From DASTFP01 sp963744345 (GTDB lineage: Bacteria > Verrucomicrobiota > Verrucomicrobiia > Chthoniobacterales > Terrimicrobiaceae): a stretch of DNA of 64,000 nucleotides. Shown piece by piece: positions 45,114 through 53,831 of this stretch. Both the position numbers and the translations under genes were made by a program. Within the stretch, counting starts at the first letter, position 1. The number at the start of each line of letters is the position of its first letter. The stretch spans positions 124,001 through 188,000 of the forward strand of contig CAVUTD010000029.1 of assembly GCA_963744345.1 (NCBI GenBank). Reading direction: 5' to 3'. The notes under the pieces were generated by a model, which was not told the origin of the DNA, made no database searches, and saw nothing but the letters and a program-made list of their open reading frames with translations.

Positions 45114-47004
45114 AGCGATTCTGCCGACGATTAACTCGCCGGCGGATGTAAAAGCAATCGAAGAAGAGGACCTGCCGCGCCTGGCTGAAGAGGTGCGCGC
45201 CGAATTGATTCACGTCCTTTCCCAGACAGGGGGTCATTTGGGACCGAACTTGGGGGTTGTTGAGTTAACCATCGCCCTCCACCGGGTTTTCAACACACCG
45301 AAGGATAAATTCGTCTTCGACGTCAGCCATCAAGGCTACGTTCATAAGCTTCTCACAGGCCGGCGCGAACGTTTCTCAACCATCCGCCAATACCAAGGTC
45401 TCAACGGCTTCTTGCTCCGCACCGAAAGCAAGCATGATTGTTATGGCGCCGGACATGCTGGCACCGCGCTTTCTGCGGCGCTTGGGATGGCTGCAGCGCG
45501 CGACATGCTTCACGGCGATGAACATGTCGTTTGCGTCGCGGGCGATGCCGCTTTCACGTGCGGGGTAAGTTTCGAAGGACTCAACAATCTCGCCGCCACC
45601 ACACGGCGCCTTATCGTCGTCCTCAACGATAACGAATGGTCGATCGCCAAGAATGTCGGCGCTGTCGCCGAGTATCTTAACCGCATCGTTGCCAACCCAG
45701 CTTTCGCCCATTTGCATGAGAAGGCCGGCCAATTCGTCGAATGGCTCGCCGGCAAGCAGGCTCGCCACTTTGCCCATAAAGTCGAAGCCGGCGTCAAAAA
45801 CCTCCTGGCTCCAAGCGTGATCTTTGAAGACCTCGGGCTGCGCTACTACGGGCCGATCGATGGCCATGACATTCCGCTCCTGATCCGGACCTTCGAATTT
45901 CTGAAAACGCAGCACGAACCCGTCATTCTGCATATTCTCACGAAGAAGGGGAAAGGGTTTCCGCCAGCTTTGGAAAAGCCGGACAAATTTCACGGCCTCG
46001 GCAAATTCCATCGAGGCACCGGCGAAACGGTTGCTTCCGCAAAGCCGACCTACTCGGAACTTTTTGGCAAGAAGCTTGCGGATTTTGCGGACCACAACAA
46101 CAAAATCGTGGCGATCACCGCCGCAATGCCGAGCGGCACCGGCTTAGTCAAGTTTATGAAGCGTCATCCGAACCGATGCTTCGATGTGGGAATCGCCGAA
46201 GAGCATGCAGCTCTCTTTGCCTGCGGCCTCGCTGTGGGAGGTATGAAACCTTTCCTGGCGATCTACTCCACTTTTCTTCAGCGCGCCTATGACATGATCA
46301 TCCATGATATCGCCTTGCAGAACCTCAACGTTGCCTTATGCATGGACCGCGCTGGTTTGTCCGGTGATGACGGCCCGACTCACCACGGTTTATTCGATAT
46401 TGGATACCTCCGCCCGGTTCCAGGTATCGTCCATATGCAGCCCAAAGATGAGGATGAATTCTGCGACATGCTTTGGACGATAGCCAATTACCATTCCGGA
46501 CCAATCGCGATTCGTTATCCCCGGGGAATTGGCACAGGCGCAGAACCTAAAGAACGGCCGACTATCCTCGAAATCGGCAAGGCTGAAGTTCTCCGGCATG
46601 GCTCCCATGTGGCGATTATCGCTCTTGGCACTATGGTAGAGCTGGCGGTCGAAGCCGCTGCAACTTTGGAAGAACAGGGAATCTCGACTGCGGTCATCAA
46701 CGCCCGCTGGATCAAGCCGCTTGACGCCACCACGATCGAGTTCTTCGCGCGAGGTTGCGAGGTGATCTGTACCATGGAAGACCATGTGTTTCACAACGGG
46801 TTCGGCTGCGCCGTGATGGAACACCTTCTGGAGCAGCAAATTACAACTCCCGTCGTGCGGGTCGGCTGGCCCGATCAGTTTATCGAACACGGCAGCGTTC
46901 CCATCCTGCGAAAGAAATACGGAATAACCGCCGAGACAGCGGTGGAGAAAATCGTCGCAGCTCTCCCGGCGCGCAAAGGCATCAAGGTCAAGCCTGCGGC
47001 TTAA
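45100..47004 (+). CDS. dxs: 1-deoxy-D-xylulose-5-phosphate synthase
   Basis: Thiamine-diphosphate enzyme joining pyruvate and glyceraldehyde 3-phosphate, the first step of the MEP isoprenoid pathway. Length is 634 residues. The N-terminal domain has VFDVSHQGYVHKLLTGRR, HAGTALSAALGMA and the ThDP motif GDAAFTCGVSFEGLNN with NDNEWSIAKNVG. The transketolase-type middle domain contains DVGIAEEHAALFACGLA (catalytic Glu) and DRAGLSGDDGPTHHGLFD. The C-terminal domain includes YPRGIG and INARWIKPLD. The start is inside xseB, so translation is likely coupled. Confidence 0.95.
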   Translation: MNPPKAILPTINSPADVKAIEEEDLPRLAEEVRAELIHVLSQTGGHLGPNLGVVELTIALHRVFNTPKDKFVFDVSHQGYVHKLLTGRRERFSTIRQYQGLNGFLLRTESKHDCYGAGHAGTALSAALGMAAARDMLHGDEHVVCVAGDAAFTCGVSFEGLNNLAATTRRLIVVLNDNEWSIAKNVGAVAEYLNRIVANPAFAHLHEKAGQFVEWLAGKQARHFAHKVEAGVKNLLAPSVIFEDLGLRYYGPIDGHDIPLLIRTFEFLKTQHEPVILHILTKKGKGFPPALEKPDKFHGLGKFHRGTGETVASAKPTYSELFGKKLADFADHNNKIVAITAAMPSGTGLVKFMKRHPNRCFDVGIAEEHAALFACGLAVGGMKPFLAIYSTFLQRAYDMIIHDIALQNLNVALCMDRAGLSGDDGPTHHGLFDIGYLRPVPGIVHMQPKDEDEFCDMLWTIANYHSGPIAIRYPRGIGTGAEPKERPTILEIGKAEVLRHGSHVAIIALGTMVELAVEAAATLEEQGISTAVINARWIKPLDATTIEFFARGCEVICTMEDHVFHNGFGCAVMEHLLEQQITTPVVRVGWPDQFIEHGSVPILRKKYGITAETAVEKIVAALPARKGIKVKPAA

Positions 47005-47254
47005 GGCAATGGGGGACGCGTCGCGAGGACCGCGTTGAAGCGCGACGTCGGCCGCTTAGGTGCCGCCAACGCAGAACCGCAAATCACTGCGCGCATTCTC
47101 CTCGGGGGTTTCCGGGAGCTCGAACGAACGCGCACATGAGCGCGAGTCTCGGAACGTGTGCCCGGCCGACGCCGAACTTCACACATAAGCTGGAAGATCG
47201 AGGGGAAGTTCCTGCTGTGTTCTTGTTCTCCACTATGGTTAGCTGAGGTGGTTT

Positions 47255-48616
47255 ATGTCGAAAGACCCCGCGCTCCAACGCATGGAAAAAATCGTCAGTC
47301 TGTGTAAACGCAGAGGCTTTATCTTCCAGTCCTCTGAAATTTACGGCGGGCTCAACGGCTTTTGGGACTACGGTCCCTTGGGAGTCGAGCTCAAACGCAA
47401 TCTCAAGGATTTCTGGTGGCGTCGCCACGTCCGCGAGCGCGAAGACATGGTCGGCATGGATGGTTCAATTATCATGAACCGCGCCGTCTGGAAGGCCAGC
47501 GGTCACGAAGAGACCTTCAGCGATCCGCTGGTGGACTGTCGCTCTTGCAAGTCGCGTCACCGCGCTGATCAATTGCCCATGAAAGAAGGCGCGAGATACT
47601 GCCCAAATTGCGGAAGCCGTGATCTTACTGAACCCCGAGATTTTAACCTGATGTTCAAGAGCTTCGCCGGTCCCATCGAGAGTGATGAGAATCTCGTTTA
47701 TCTCCGGCCCGAAACGGCTCAGGCCATCTTTGTTCAATTCAAGAATATTCTGGAAACCTGCCGGCAAAAGCTTCCTTTCGGCATCGCTCAGATCGGAAAG
47801 GCTTTCCGCAACGAAATCAATCCGAGAAATTATACATTCCGCTCCCGCGAGTTCGAACAGATGGAAATCGAGTACTTTTGCCGCGCGGACGAGGGACTGC
47901 GCCTGACCGACTACTGGTTGGAAGAGCGCTTGAGGTTTTATGAGGACGTCGGCATCCCCCGCGCGAAGATTCACGTGCACGACATGCCGGATGCCGAGCG
48001 CGCTTTCTATTCGAAAAAGACTTACGACCTCGAATACGAGTTTCCCTTCGGCATGAGCGAACTTGAGGGCATCGCGTATCGCACCGATTACGACCTCTCT
48101 CGCCACATCGAACACAGTGGCAAACCCCTCGAGTATTTCGACGAGGGAACTAAGACAAGGTTTGTTCCGCACGTTGTCGAACCGAGCGCAGGCGTTGATC
48201 GCACATCGCTGGCAATTCTCTGCGAGGCGTTTGACGAAGAGATCGTCACGGCCGAAAACGGCCAGAGCGAAACCCGAACGGTTCTGCACCTCCATCCTCG
48301 TATGGCTCCGGTAAAATGCGGCGTTTTTCCGCTGTTGAAGAACCGTCCGGAGCTCGTCGCGAAAGCCAGAGAGATCGCGAGCAAATTGCGTCCCCATATG
48401 GCTGTCTTCTATGACGAAGCCGGTGCCATCGGTCGCCGTTATCGGCGTCAGGACGAGGCTGGCACGCCGTTCGGAGTCACCGTAGATTTCGACACTCTCG
48501 GGGAGAACGGTCCGCAAAACAAAGGCACCGTCACGCTGCGCCATCGGGACAGCATGAAACAAGAGCGTATTCCGATTACGGAACTACAGCAACGGCTGCT
48601 CGAAGCTATCGCTTAG
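47255..48616 (+). CDS. glyQS: Glycine--tRNA ligase, homodimeric type
   Basis: Charges tRNA-Gly. This is the alpha2 (eukaryote/archaea/Gram-positive-like) form, 453 residues in one chain. Class II motif 1 region GFWDYGPLGVELKRN is followed by a zinc-ribbon-like CRSCKSRHR...CPNCGSRDL insert, LRPETAQAIFVQFKNI, motif 2 GIAQIGKAFRNEINPRN, the active-site block REFEQMEIEYFC and motif 3 PSAGVDRTSLAIL. The anticodon-binding domain covers the last 100 residues (LHPRMAPVKCGVFPL). It is preceded by a GC-rich 250-base intergenic region of no obvious function. Confidence 0.95.
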   Translation: MSKDPALQRMEKIVSLCKRRGFIFQSSEIYGGLNGFWDYGPLGVELKRNLKDFWWRRHVREREDMVGMDGSIIMNRAVWKASGHEETFSDPLVDCRSCKSRHRADQLPMKEGARYCPNCGSRDLTEPRDFNLMFKSFAGPIESDENLVYLRPETAQAIFVQFKNILETCRQKLPFGIAQIGKAFRNEINPRNYTFRSREFEQMEIEYFCRADEGLRLTDYWLEERLRFYEDVGIPRAKIHVHDMPDAERAFYSKKTYDLEYEFPFGMSELEGIAYRTDYDLSRHIEHSGKPLEYFDEGTKTRFVPHVVEPSAGVDRTSLAILCEAFDEEIVTAENGQSETRTVLHLHPRMAPVKCGVFPLLKNRPELVAKAREIASKLRPHMAVFYDEAGAIGRRYRRQDEAGTPFGVTVDFDTLGENGPQNKGTVTLRHRDSMKQERIPITELQQRLLEAIA

Positions 48617-48727
48617 CATTGGTCAAAGAAGATTTTTGAGCTTCACATCGCGTTGGGTCGAACGCGAAACGAAGTCGATCGCGTATTTCTTCGAATAAAC
48701 CTCCCGAAGACGCGTCTTGAGCAATGT

Positions 48728-49003
48728 ATGAAAGCGCGTTCACTCACACTTTTGGTGGCGGCGATTGTAGGCGCCTTTGCGTTGTTTACGACTTCAGCGG
48801 AAGCTGGAGACGGCAGAAAACGCCAAAGGTCGCATCAAAAGTACTACCGTGGCGGCCAGGACTATGGCTATTACCGGCCAGTGCGCCATCACAGACGTGT
48901 GCGCTATCACAGACCTGCTCGTTACGTGCGGGCGCCGGTTTATTTTCCGCTCCCGGCCTTTCAGATTGGTTTTGCCTTCGGAGGCGGTCCCACCTGCCGT
49001 TAA
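48728..49003 (+). CDS. Small exported Arg/His/Tyr-rich protein
   Basis: 91 residues from ATG 48728 (an in-frame start at 48653 adds 25 unconserved residues). The signal peptide MKARSLTLLVAAIVGAFALF ends at TTSAEA. The mature part is strongly basic and aromatic (YYRGGQDYGYYRPVRHHRRV, with repeats of the RYHRPARY type) and ends in FPLPAFQIGFAFGGG. Such low-complexity exported proteins are often called YXWGXW/RHS-like hypotheticals. Function unknown; metal or polyanion binding is possible. One Cys, near the C-terminus. Confidence 0.6.
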   Translation: MKARSLTLLVAAIVGAFALFTTSAEAGDGRKRQRSHQKYYRGGQDYGYYRPVRHHRRVRYHRPARYVRAPVYFPLPAFQIGFAFGGGPTCR

Positions 49004-49184
49004 GAAAAGATACATCGGCGTCGTTTGTACCATTGGGCGCGCCCGGTTCTCGTCGCCAGATCGCGGTAGCCGGCGAGGTCGGGCGCGCCGCTCGGTCACA
49101 CAGTAAGAGCGAAACGCTCGAAGAACGTCTGGATGGGCTCTCCGCTCTATTTCGGGGCTTTTCAAGCGAAAATTCGGCGCGAGA

Positions 49185-49910
49185 ATGCCGTTCTTGGTGG
49201 CTTCGAAAAGATCCAAGCTACGTAGCGTCGCAGTATTATTGCTCGCCGCGGTTCTCGTCATTTTCTTGATTCCGCCGGCGCAAGTGGCGTTGGCTGCTGT
49301 CTGGAACCCTCCCTTTATCCCCATGCGTGCGCAGCGTTGGCTCCAAGCGTGGACGAAAGGCCAGAGTCTTCAGAAAGCTCCCGTTCACTGGGTGCCGCTC
49401 AAGGAGGCTCCAGAAAGCCTGATCCACTACATCTGGGCCTCAGAAGACCAGGCCTTTTTTGTTCACCAAGGATTCGATATCCCTCGAATTCTAGAAGCCA
49501 TCGATGAAGCACAAGACGGTGAGGCCCGGGGAGTTTCCACCATTACTATGCAATGCGCCCGCTCAGTATTTCTTTGGCAGGGCCGTTCGTACCTCCGAAA
49601 AGCACTCGAAGCTTATTATACAATTTGGATGGAGCTCTTTATGAGCAAACAGCGCATTTTGGAGCTGTATCTGAACCATATCGAATTTGGACCCGGCATC
49701 TATGGGATCGGCGCAGCCGCGGACCACTATTTTGGTAAAGATCCCGACCAGCTCACACGAAGCCAGATGATTGCCCTGGCGGCTATCCTTCCCAACCCGT
49801 TGAAGTGGTCGCCGGTGCACCCAAATCAGACCGTCCTTCGGAAGATTCGTCGCATCGAGCACCTTTCTTCGAATGCCCCGCTCCCGCGTGAAGAACTGAA
49901 GCGAAAGTAG
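49185..49910 (+). CDS. mtgA: Monofunctional peptidoglycan glycosyltransferase
   Basis: Polymerises lipid II glycan chains (GT51). It has 241 residues with one N-terminal membrane helix (about 12-35) and no transpeptidase domain. The catalytic Glu motif is in WASEDQAFFVHQGFD. STITMQCARSVFL corresponds to the donor-site STxTQQ block with the second Gln replaced by Cys. LELYLNHIEFGPGIYGIGAA contains the second Glu. YFGKDPDQLTRSQMIALAAI completes the family signature. It acts at the periplasmic face of the inner membrane. Confidence 0.92.
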   Translation: MPFLVASKRSKLRSVAVLLLAAVLVIFLIPPAQVALAAVWNPPFIPMRAQRWLQAWTKGQSLQKAPVHWVPLKEAPESLIHYIWASEDQAFFVHQGFDIPRILEAIDEAQDGEARGVSTITMQCARSVFLWQGRSYLRKALEAYYTIWMELFMSKQRILELYLNHIEFGPGIYGIGAAADHYFGKDPDQLTRSQMIALAAILPNPLKWSPVHPNQTVLRKIRRIEHLSSNAPLPREELKRK

Positions 49911-50011
49911 CTCGCGCCCCCGACGGTTGGCCCGCTGGAGCAAAACAGTTTTTCTTAGCCTCTTCAGGGTAACCTTGCCAGCGCAAGTGCGTCCCGTATT
50001 CTGGCCGCCGC

Positions 50012-50662
50012 ATGGTTGCCCCGGAAACACCTCGCGAGGCGATATATACGCGAAGCGAGGAGGTGGCGAACACGCTCTCGGCTGCGGTGGGACTTGTCGT
50101 TTTCCTCGGAGTATCTCCCTTCTTGATGCTGAAGGCGAAGGAGAGTGCGCAGCCGTGGGCCATCGCCAGCGCCGCCATCTTCTTAGGATCCCTTACGACC
50201 CTTTATCTGGTTTCAACCGTTTACCACGCCGTGCCACCAGGAGGCATCAAGTGCGTTGTCCGGATTCTTGACCATTCTGCGATCTTCATTTTGATCGCAG
50301 GCACCTACACGCCTTTCGCCCTGGGTCCCCTTGCAGTCAGCGGCGGCTATACGCTTGCAGCCATTGAGTGGGTCGCGGCCGCGCTAGGAATTACCTTTAA
50401 ACTGGCAGGCGGCATCCACTACCGGCGCCTGTCGAATCTGATGTACTTGGGGATGGGATGGTTGGGGATTTTCTGGATACGACCTTTCATTGAGAATGCG
50501 AGTTGGCACGGATTCCTTTGGGTTCTCGCTGGTGGCATAGCCTATTCGGTTGGCGTCGCCTTCTACGCGGCGAAAAAGACTCACATGCATTTCATCTGGC
50601 ACTTGTTCATTTTGGCAGGCTCTGCATGCCATACCATTGCGGTCTGGAGGTATGCTCTGTAA
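50012..50662 (+). CDS. Haemolysin-III/YqfA family membrane protein (PAQR superfamily)
   Basis: A 216-residue protein with seven predicted helices. Family motifs are EVANTLSAAVG near the start, STVYHAVPPGGIKCVVRILD (Ser, His and Asp of the metal site), LDHSAIFILIAGTYTPFALG and, at the end, FIWHLFILAGSACHTIAVW (the two C-terminal His). The metal-site pattern suggests a membrane hydrolase activity like other PAQR proteins, but bacterial members are mostly uncharacterised. Start ATG 50012. Confidence 0.9.
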   Translation: MVAPETPREAIYTRSEEVANTLSAAVGLVVFLGVSPFLMLKAKESAQPWAIASAAIFLGSLTTLYLVSTVYHAVPPGGIKCVVRILDHSAIFILIAGTYTPFALGPLAVSGGYTLAAIEWVAAALGITFKLAGGIHYRRLSNLMYLGMGWLGIFWIRPFIENASWHGFLWVLAGGIAYSVGVAFYAAKKTHMHFIWHLFILAGSACHTIAVWRYAL

Positions 50663-50726
50663 GAGAGAAATTTAACCGGTAGATTTTCTTCCCCGGACGG
50701 TCGGAGCATACTAGAATTTGGGCACG

Positions 50727-51182
50727 ATGGAAACCTCCCTCATTCTCTTGAAGCCGGATTGTGTCGCGGGAAGAAAAGTGGGTGAAGTGATCAAGCGCTT
50801 CGAAGATCATGGATTTCAGATTCGCGGCTGCAAGATGTCCGGCGCTTCACCCGAGGTCTTGAAAGATCACTATGCTCACCTCCTAGATAAATCCTTCTTT
50901 CCTCAACTGGAAGCTTTCATGCAGTCCACGCCCGTGATTGCTCTGGCTCTGGCCGGAGATGATGCGGTCGATAGGGTGCGGGAAATTATTGGCCCTACCG
51001 ACTCGAGAAAGGCTGAAAAGGGAACCGTGCGCGGCGACCTGGGCGTTGATGTGATGATAAACATCGTCCACGCGTCGGATTCGGTGGAGAATGCGGAGAT
51101 CGAACTTGAAAGGTTTTTCGAACCCTCCGAGCTGTTTTCGTACGAAATGAGTTACACGACGGATCCAAAAACCGCCGCATAG
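50727..51182 (+). CDS. ndk: Nucleoside-diphosphate kinase
   Basis: Balances NTP pools by moving the terminal phosphate through a His intermediate. It has 151 residues from ATG 50727 (METSLILLKPDCV is the family start). The active-site segment is NIVHASDSVENAEIELERFF, where the more usual HGSDS is HASDS. GTVRGDLGVD and the RKVGEVIKRFEDHGFQI region are typical. A C-terminal extension of about ten residues past the usual end is present. Confidence 0.95.
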   Translation: METSLILLKPDCVAGRKVGEVIKRFEDHGFQIRGCKMSGASPEVLKDHYAHLLDKSFFPQLEAFMQSTPVIALALAGDDAVDRVREIIGPTDSRKAEKGTVRGDLGVDVMINIVHASDSVENAEIELERFFEPSELFSYEMSYTTDPKTAA

Positions 51183-51228
51183 TTGCTTGTTCGATCCGCA
51201 GAAAAGTACAGGCTCGGCAAAGCGGTGC

Positions 51229-51843
51229 CTAGTGAATAACGGAAACCGGCGTGCCGGACGGTGCGTTGGAGTAGAAGAGTTGAGCCATCCGCAGCGGTAA
51301 ACGGATGCATCCATGGGAATCGGGAACGCCCGGCAGGTAGCCCGCGTGCATACCGACACCTCCGTAGATCCTCATGAAGTACGGCATGGGTGCGCCGCGG
51401 AAAAAAGTCCCTGCCGGCTTCGGATCTTCCATAATGCCAACGTTTCTCACGACAACACCCCCGGCGGAATCCACGTAGTCCCCGTAAAGAGTAGAAAGAT
51501 GATCCTTTTCCTTCTGAATGATGCGAAAATGTCCCGTCGGGGTCCGATAGCCCTCGCGTCCGCTGGAAATCGGAGACATCCCGACAAGCTCTCCGGCCTT
51601 GTAAAAGAATGCCTTCTGCCGGGCGAGGTCGATCACAATTGAGGGCTTCCCGGCGACATCACCTCCGTGCCAATAGCCCCCTTCCTGGGGTTGAGCAGCT
51701 CGCGTTTGCTTGGTCACGATCACGCCTTCCTCGCCCAGATACAATGTTGCATAGCTATCGCTTAGATAACGCATCTGGGGTGGAGGCGGGGCAGCGCATC
51801 CTCCGATGAGAACCGCAGCCAACACGAGGCAAATCCGCTTCAC
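51229..51843 (-). CDS. L,D-transpeptidase (YkuD) lipoprotein
   Basis: A second L,D-transpeptidase, 204 residues. MKRICLVLAAVLIGGCAAPP is a lipoprotein signal (lipobox IGGC), a Pro-rich linker follows, and the YkuD domain carries the active site DSHGCIRLP preceded by GVGMHAGYLPG. It closely resembles the domain at 13668-14276 (shared GMSPISSG/DSPISSG, YGDYVD/YGDFVN, YFMR/WFMR). It is therefore a paralogue that differs in how it is anchored: lipid-anchored here, a simple signal peptide or anchor there. It is convergent with ndk. Confidence 0.9.
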   Translation of the reverse strand: MKRICLVLAAVLIGGCAAPPPPQMRYLSDSYATLYLGEEGVIVTKQTRAAQPQEGGYWHGGDVAGKPSIVIDLARQKAFFYKAGELVGMSPISSGREGYRTPTGHFRIIQKEKDHLSTLYGDYVDSAGGVVVRNVGIMEDPKPAGTFFRGAPMPYFMRIYGGVGMHAGYLPGVPDSHGCIRLPLRMAQLFYSNAPSGTPVSVIH

Positions 51844-51926
51844 CGTGAAACGTGTAGCGAGAACAGCGTTCGCGGAAAAGCAACAAAGTTGCTTGCGAGC
51901 GGCGAGGCCATGAGGTCAATTGACTT

Positions 51927-52439
51927 GTGAAGGATAAGGTGCAGGAAATCGAAATGGAGGTGCTTTCGCCGGCGCCGGACCCACGGGATGAATCCGCCCG
52001 ACTCCTCGCCTACATCCTTGACGATTTGATCCCAATTCCCGGAACCAAGTACCGGATAGGTCTTGATCCTTTGATAGGGTTGATTCCGGGTCTGGGGGAC
52101 ACCTCCACGGCAGCATTCTCTTCTCTGATTCTCGTTCATGGTCTGCGCGCGGGAGTTCCCCGCGTGGTCCTTGTCCGCATGGCGGTTAACATTCTCATTA
52201 ATTCCATTTTAGGAGCGCTGCCGGGTGTTGGTGACTTATTCTCCGCCTGGTTCAAGTCGAACCAGCGAAACTATGGTTTGTTGCGACGTCATTCCGCCGG
52301 TCCTCGCGTATCAACCGTTTCCGACTGGGTCTTTTTGGCCGCATTGCTTCTCATTGTGCTAGCCGTGGCCGTAGCTATGGCTCTCGCGATCGGCTATCTG
52401 GTTTATCGCATGCTTTCGGTTCTCTTTGGCTGGTCGTGA
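51927..52439 (+). CDS. DUF4112 membrane protein
   Basis: 170 residues from GTG 51927 (GAGGT upstream; ATG 51954 is an alternative). The family core is ARLLAYILDDLIPIPGTKYR, then IGLDPLIGLIPGLGDTSTAA and NILINSILGALPGVGDLFSAW: two glycine-rich re-entrant or helical segments typical of DUF4112. A C-terminal membrane helix (about 140-165) follows. Function unknown. Its stop overlaps the GTG start of the uracil-DNA glycosylase (GTGA). Confidence 0.88.
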   Translation: MKDKVQEIEMEVLSPAPDPRDESARLLAYILDDLIPIPGTKYRIGLDPLIGLIPGLGDTSTAAFSSLILVHGLRAGVPRVVLVRMAVNILINSILGALPGVGDLFSAWFKSNQRNYGLLRRHSAGPRVSTVSDWVFLAALLLIVLAVAVAMALAIGYLVYRMLSVLFGWS

Positions 52440-53077
52440 ACGCGCTGAGCGCTCATCTTAGCGCTCTGGCTTGTTGCACGAAATGTCCTGCAATGCAAAA
52501 GCCGGTCGTGGTCGGACGGCCCATTGCGAGCCGTATCCTTCTGATCGGGCAAGCTCCGGGGCCTCGGGAGCCGCAACTCGGGCGGCCGTTTGCGTGGACG
52601 GCTGGCAGGACCCTCTTCCGATGGCTCGAGTCAGCTCTCGGCTGGGACGAAGAGACGGCACGTGCAAGAATCTATTTCGCTGCGGTTTGCCGTTGTTTCC
52701 CTGGAAAGAGTCCACGCGGCGGCGACCGCATACCCGACAAACAGGAAATCGAAAGATGCTCATCCTGGCTCCGCCGGGAGTTTGATCTCCTTCAGCCACG
52801 CCTCGTCCTCCCGGTTGGCAGGCTCGCTATCGGACAATTTCTTCACTTCGGCGCGCTTTCCAGTGTAATCGGAACATGCTGGGAGATCCGTGTGGGTGGT
52901 GGCGTTCAAGATCTTATTCCTCTGCCGCACCCTTCCGGCGCCTCCACATGGCATCGTAGCGAACCCGGAAAGACTTTGCTCGAAAGAGCCCTTGGTCTTA
53001 TCGCAACTCACTCTGCGGTGCGCGATTCTCTGCACGGATCAGCCTTCGGCCGCGCGCCTCGCCACTTTAGCGCGTAA
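52436..53077 (+). CDS. Uracil-DNA glycosylase, Fe-S family (type 4/5-like)
   Basis: Removes uracil (or a related base) from DNA. It has 213 residues from a GTG overlapping the upstream stop. Motif A is GQAPGPREPQLGRPFAWTAG, and motif B PLPHPSG is near residue 165. Cysteines (CCTKC near residue 13, CRCFPGK near 88, C at about 108) are placed like the 4Fe-4S ligands of family 4 and 5 enzymes. The exact type is uncertain: the motif A wording is not the standard GEAPG. It is coupled to DUF4112, which is probably unrelated in function. Confidence 0.82.
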   Translation: MNALSAHLSALACCTKCPAMQKPVVVGRPIASRILLIGQAPGPREPQLGRPFAWTAGRTLFRWLESALGWDEETARARIYFAAVCRCFPGKSPRGGDRIPDKQEIERCSSWLRREFDLLQPRLVLPVGRLAIGQFLHFGALSSVIGTCWEIRVGGGVQDLIPLPHPSGASTWHRSEPGKTLLERALGLIATHSAVRDSLHGSAFGRAPRHFSA

Positions 53078-53102
53078 ATCGGGCAAGATTCCCCGTCGGC
53101 CG

Positions 53103-53831
53103 CTACCGTGCTGCTGCAAGACTCGCCCGGCTTACTGGTTCCTCGTCCTCTTGCCGAGTGAAAGGATATGTGCGCGCTTCTGATCGGTACTCAAGGGCAT
53201 GAAAAAGTCGTATCTCCTCGAGGCGACGAGAGGTTGCCAAGCTTTCAAGATAGCGCGTGTAGGATTTCGCAAGGAGAGTCGTCTCCGCATAGCGAGCAAA
53301 AATTGTCTTGTCTCGAAATGAGCGTCCCTGTCGCGATTCAAACATATGAAAGCGCAGCCAGCGACGATCCGCCCGCGTGACCTTTCCGGGCCTGCGAAAG
53401 AACGCAACGAAAATTAAGAGGACTAGATAGGTGTCCACCTGGGCTTGCAACTCGAGGTTCCGGGCGTAGACCTCGTGACGATTGGGTGTCTCCCCGCGTT
53501 GGAACTGGAGGGCAGCATGCAAGGCGTGGTTAATCTCCTCGACGAATGCGATAAGCGCATTGATGTTCGAATCGCTCAGGCCGGAGCGCGGATCGTGCTT
53601 TTCGAGCTGTTCGATCAGCCAACTGGAATAGTAAATTCCGACCCGCAGATTCCCATCAGCTGCGCGCAGGAAGGTGCGCGCGAGCATGCTTAGCTCGTTC
53701 GCCTGAGCTCCGGCGAGAGCGGAGAGTTGGCCACAGCGGCGTCGGTCGATCAGGCACTCTTCAAGATTCACGCCGACGCTCGCGTACGTTCGCTCGAGCA
53801 GCCGCTGAATTTCGCTGAAAAGCGTGTTCAC
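53103..53831 (-). CDS. Uncharacterised helical protein, second of a coupled pair
   Basis: 242 residues, soluble except for one hydrophobic helix (TYLVLLIFVAFFRRPGK, about 135-151), rich in Leu, Arg and Ala. I recognise no family. Its start overlaps the stop of the upstream partner (53828-54523) by four bases, so the two are made together, and both have long helices and a terminal Arg/Ala-rich tail. No nearby gene suggests a role. Confidence 0.6.
   Translation of the reverse strand: MNTLFSEIQRLLERTYASVGVNLEECLIDRRRCGQLSALAGAQANELSMLARTFLRAADGNLRVGIYYSSWLIEQLEKHDPRSGLSDSNINALIAFVEEINHALHAALQFQRGETPNRHEVYARNLELQAQVDTYLVLLIFVAFFRRPGKVTRADRRWLRFHMFESRQGRSFRDKTIFARYAETTLLAKSYTRYLESLATSRRLEEIRLFHALEYRSEARTYPFTRQEDEEPVSRASLAAAR

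Noticed and set aside
47005..47254. Possible repeat or short gene in the GC-rich region between dxs and glyQS
   Set aside because: Open frames occur on both strands and small inverted segments exist, but nothing matches the REP-like units in recG or a known gene closely enough to call.
47465..48562. A 365-codon minus-strand open frame
   Set aside because: It is the antisense shadow of the glycyl-tRNA synthetase gene, which has all class II motifs.
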